From NCBI GenBank assembly GCA_033063855.1, contig CP093829.1, positions 630,243 through 694,242 of the forward strand: a DNA stretch of 64,000 bases, written 5' to 3'. How positions within the stretch are numbered: the stretch's first letter is position 1; every line of letters begins with the position of its first letter. A model generated the notes under the pieces. That model was not told the DNA's origin, did no database searches, and saw nothing but the letters and a program-made list of their open reading frames with translations. Below, one piece after another: positions 61,870-64,000 of the stretch. Made by a program: the position numbers and the translations under genes. The DNA comes from Smittia aterrima. Its lineage: Eukaryota > Arthropoda > Insecta > Diptera > Chironomidae.

Positions 61870-63806
61870 TCATTCTGGGTCTACTATTAGCATAATCTGT
61901 TGCGTCGGTTCATTATTCCGTATGCACTCGTTCTGATGAGTAATCCAGTCTTTACGTTGACAGAAGGTGGAGCAGTATGGCGTTCTTCGACAAAGCGAAC
62001 ACTCAGCCATTGCGTCTCGGTTGCAGTTAGCACACTGCAACAAAAAAACTTGATAATACTTGCTGCGCAATAAAAGCACTTCAAGTGACTTACCTTTTTA
62101 TTCGATATCTCGACGCCAGGCGGAAGTTGAGCGCTGATGTTATTTGGATCCTCCATTTGACTAGCAGCGATGAGAGCAGTGTCACGTTCACGTTGCAATC
62201 TCTCCACGTGTTTCGTGTAAATCTCTTTACAGTCATCCATACATCGCTTCAGATCGCTATTGAGTTGATTCACTTGCTTTTGAATGTTGCGCATTCGTTC
62301 AAATGGCACGTTGAATTCCGCTAATACTGAAATGTCATATTTAAAATTTATTTATGCGCAAGAGGATGATAAAAAAAGTTTTATCTCACAACTTTGGTCC
62401 ACAACATATTCGGCCGGAATTTCCTGAATCGCTTCCGTTACTGTCTGCCACGGTGCTATAGATGATTCTTCCTTCACAGCCGGAGTGACGCTTGGTGCAA
62501 ATGTAATATTCTCAGCCTCAACATCATCAGAGCTTTCAGCTCCACTGGGTTTAACGTTGAGTATATTGAGACTGAAGCGTTTCTTCTTGATTCCATTATT
62601 TGCATTTATGGTTACAGTGTTGTTGTTATTGTTAGTGATGCTATTTTGAAGCGGCGTCGTTTGAATATGAAGCTGCTGCGTTGTGTTATTATTGATGATG
62701 TTTGTGTTATTATTCAGGTTTGTGCTACTGGTGTTACTGCTCATTGGAGGTGTCGTGATAGTAACAGTCGTCGTTCCATTTCCACTAACATTCATCGAGT
62801 CATTCAGTTCAGATTGAGCTTTCCGCCGCCGTTTGTAAGGAGTAAAAAGTCGAACGGGACCAGATGCAGCTGCAAGAGAAGAAGAAGAAAGAAACTGTCA
62901 CTCAGGTACTCCGAAGATTATTACGTGATTGCACATCAAAGTCCTAAAACAGACAAAATTCTATTTCCGTCGCGAAAGTGCTCGGCATCGCTTCGAATGG
63001 ATCGCGATCGGTTTTAAAAATAACTCTCGAAGATGTAACTTACTAGCATCATCATCACAACACGCCGAACACGTACAGCTGGTTGCGTGTGGGGTCAATA
63101 CACCCTCGTCGATGAGAGCTTGTAAGCTTCGACCACCGTAACGAATCGACCGCTTCCAGTCCTTGCTTGAACCACGTCCGCATAGATTCTCAAACTCGCT
63201 TGGCGTATACCAACTGTCTTTGTGTTTAATACAGCGACCTCGTCCACCAGACCCCAGTCGACTCTTGTAAAGTTCAGCTGTCGTTGTCTTACAACGAATT
63301 GGCAGGATATCCATATTCATTGGTTGCTCCGCCCAGTTGCCACTAGAGCTCGACGAGGTATGGTGACTGTTGTTGGAACTGTTTTGATGGTTGACTTGCT
63401 CGACTTGTTGCAACTGTTGTTGCACATCAGCGGCAATTTGTTCAGCTGTTTGTTGTTGCTGTTGTTGGATAACAATTGCCTTAAGTCCTTCAGATGAGTT
63501 GCCATCACCAGAAGAGATGACATTGCTTGAGATAAATCCATTGTTGTCTAAACAGAGCATTGGTTTCATAATGTGCTGCATTTGTTCGCCTGAAATCATC
63601 GAGCCAACAGGCAATGTCACCGGAACACTCACGAGCTTCCTACGAATTAAGAATGAAGTTAGAAACCACATGGAAGTGAAGTCAGAGCTGATAGCAACTT
63701 ACCATTGGTTCGTCCCATTATCAGAGCTCGTAACTATTCGCGCGGTGAGTGTGGGATTCTGCAATGATCGTGAAAAATTAGTGCCTGGCGATACTTGCCT
63801 CTGAAG
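61870..63806 (-). CDS. Deaf1: Deformed epidermal autoregulatory factor 1, SAND and MYND parts (partial, 5' end beyond window)
   Basis: Deaf1 is a nuclear transcription factor that binds TTCG-containing sites; in flies it acts on Deformed enhancers and immune genes. Five minus-strand exons, 63703-63806, 63044-63639, 62390-62869, 62094-62326 and 61870-62034, join in frame to 525 residues plus TGA. In order: a Gln-rich linker (QQQQQQTAEQIA, VQQQLQQVEQV); the SAND domain with ELYKSRLGSGGRGRCIKHKD and the DNA-contact motif SSKDWKRSIRYGGRSL; a cysteine cluster TSCTCSACC; a basic nuclear-localisation stretch YKRRRK; a Ser/Thr/Asn-rich low-complexity region; a coiled coil (MRNIQKQVNQLNSDLKRC to VERLQRERD); and a C-terminal MYND zinc finger (CANCNRDAMAECSLCRRTPYCSTFCQRKDW) for corepressor binding. 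The 63806 acceptor has an in-frame alternative 6 bp downstream (CTTCAG|AGG). Confidence 0.95.
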
Positions 63807-63869
63807 CTGCAATGTAAATAGACGAGGAGAAATAAACAAAAAAAAAGGTTGAGACGAAGAAAAAATTAC

Positions 63870-64000
63870 GTTGAACATCCAGAGCTTGTGAAAATTGCGA
63901 AAAAATCGCTAATCTCCTTGTCTGGCATTGAATGTGCAGTTTGACTAAGATGTTGACTTATTGCTCGCTTCAATTCAATCAGAGGATTGCTGGAAATACT
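63870..64000 (-). CDS. possible further upstream exon of Deaf1 (unresolved)
   Basis: The minus strand reads openly from the window end for 43 codons (SISSNPLIELKRAISQHLSQ to TSSGCS), then meets a donor-like AAC|GTAATT. The phase (two bases left over) does not join the next exon, which begins on a codon boundary. So either the donor is elsewhere, a small exon is missing, or the frame is chance. No known domain is seen. Confidence 0.25.

Noticed and set aside
62646..63804. Plus-strand open frames over Deaf1 (for example 123 and 137 codons)
   Set aside because: They are antisense shadows of well-supported Deaf1 exons with SAND and low-complexity segments.
1..64000. CRISPR arrays, prophage, insertion sequences or transposase genes
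   Set aside because: None seen. The window is eukaryotic nuclear DNA with spliced genes and Pol III tRNAs.

Overview
The window is nuclear DNA from an insect, most likely a nematoceran fly (midge or mosquito-like). The evidence is AT-rich DNA, short introns with GT..AG ends, and conserved coding exons of a dipteran Sprouty, Deaf1, RhoGAP68F and ND-SGDH. There are no bacterial operons, phage genes, transposase genes or CRISPR arrays. The species cannot be named from the sequence alone.

Layout, left to right. (1) Positions 949-13698 (+) hold the last five coding exons of translation initiation factor eIF5B. One intron carries a convergent pair of tRNA-Trp(CCA) genes. The next-to-last intron is about 9.8 kb and contains an array of six diverged units (10002-11292). 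These units look like a family of structured RNAs: their hairpin stems are kept while the stem sequence changes. (2) A divergent pair of identical tRNA-Leu(AAG) genes lies just downstream (14094-14512). (3) About 14.7 kb without a recognisable gene leads to a probable 5' non-coding exon of sprouty ending at 30092. A ~7.9 kb intron follows, and then the sprouty exon with the whole 509-codon reading frame (38284-39813), preceded by two upstream ORFs, one overlapping the start. (4) About 14 kb of gene-free DNA holds only short tRNA-like B-box sequences. (5) A compact cluster closes the window: ND-SGDH (NDUFB5, minus), RhoGAP68F (plus, probably sharing a divergent promoter), and the C-terminal ~525 codons of Deaf1 (minus, running off the right end).

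The protein genes have separate jobs: ribosomal subunit joining, feedback inhibition of receptor tyrosine kinase signalling, complex I assembly, Rho-GTPase inactivation and transcription. They do not form a pathway. The most interesting feature is the intronic array at 10.0-11.3 kb. In each unit a central hairpin with unit-specific pairing is followed by an AAATATTTTT-like spacer and a terminal hairpin. The terminal hairpin has a near-invariant top and a basal stem that changes on both sides. I do not recognise it as a known RNA family.

Long gene-poor stretches are described as such. Many open frames of 60-160 codons there look like chance and are not annotated.
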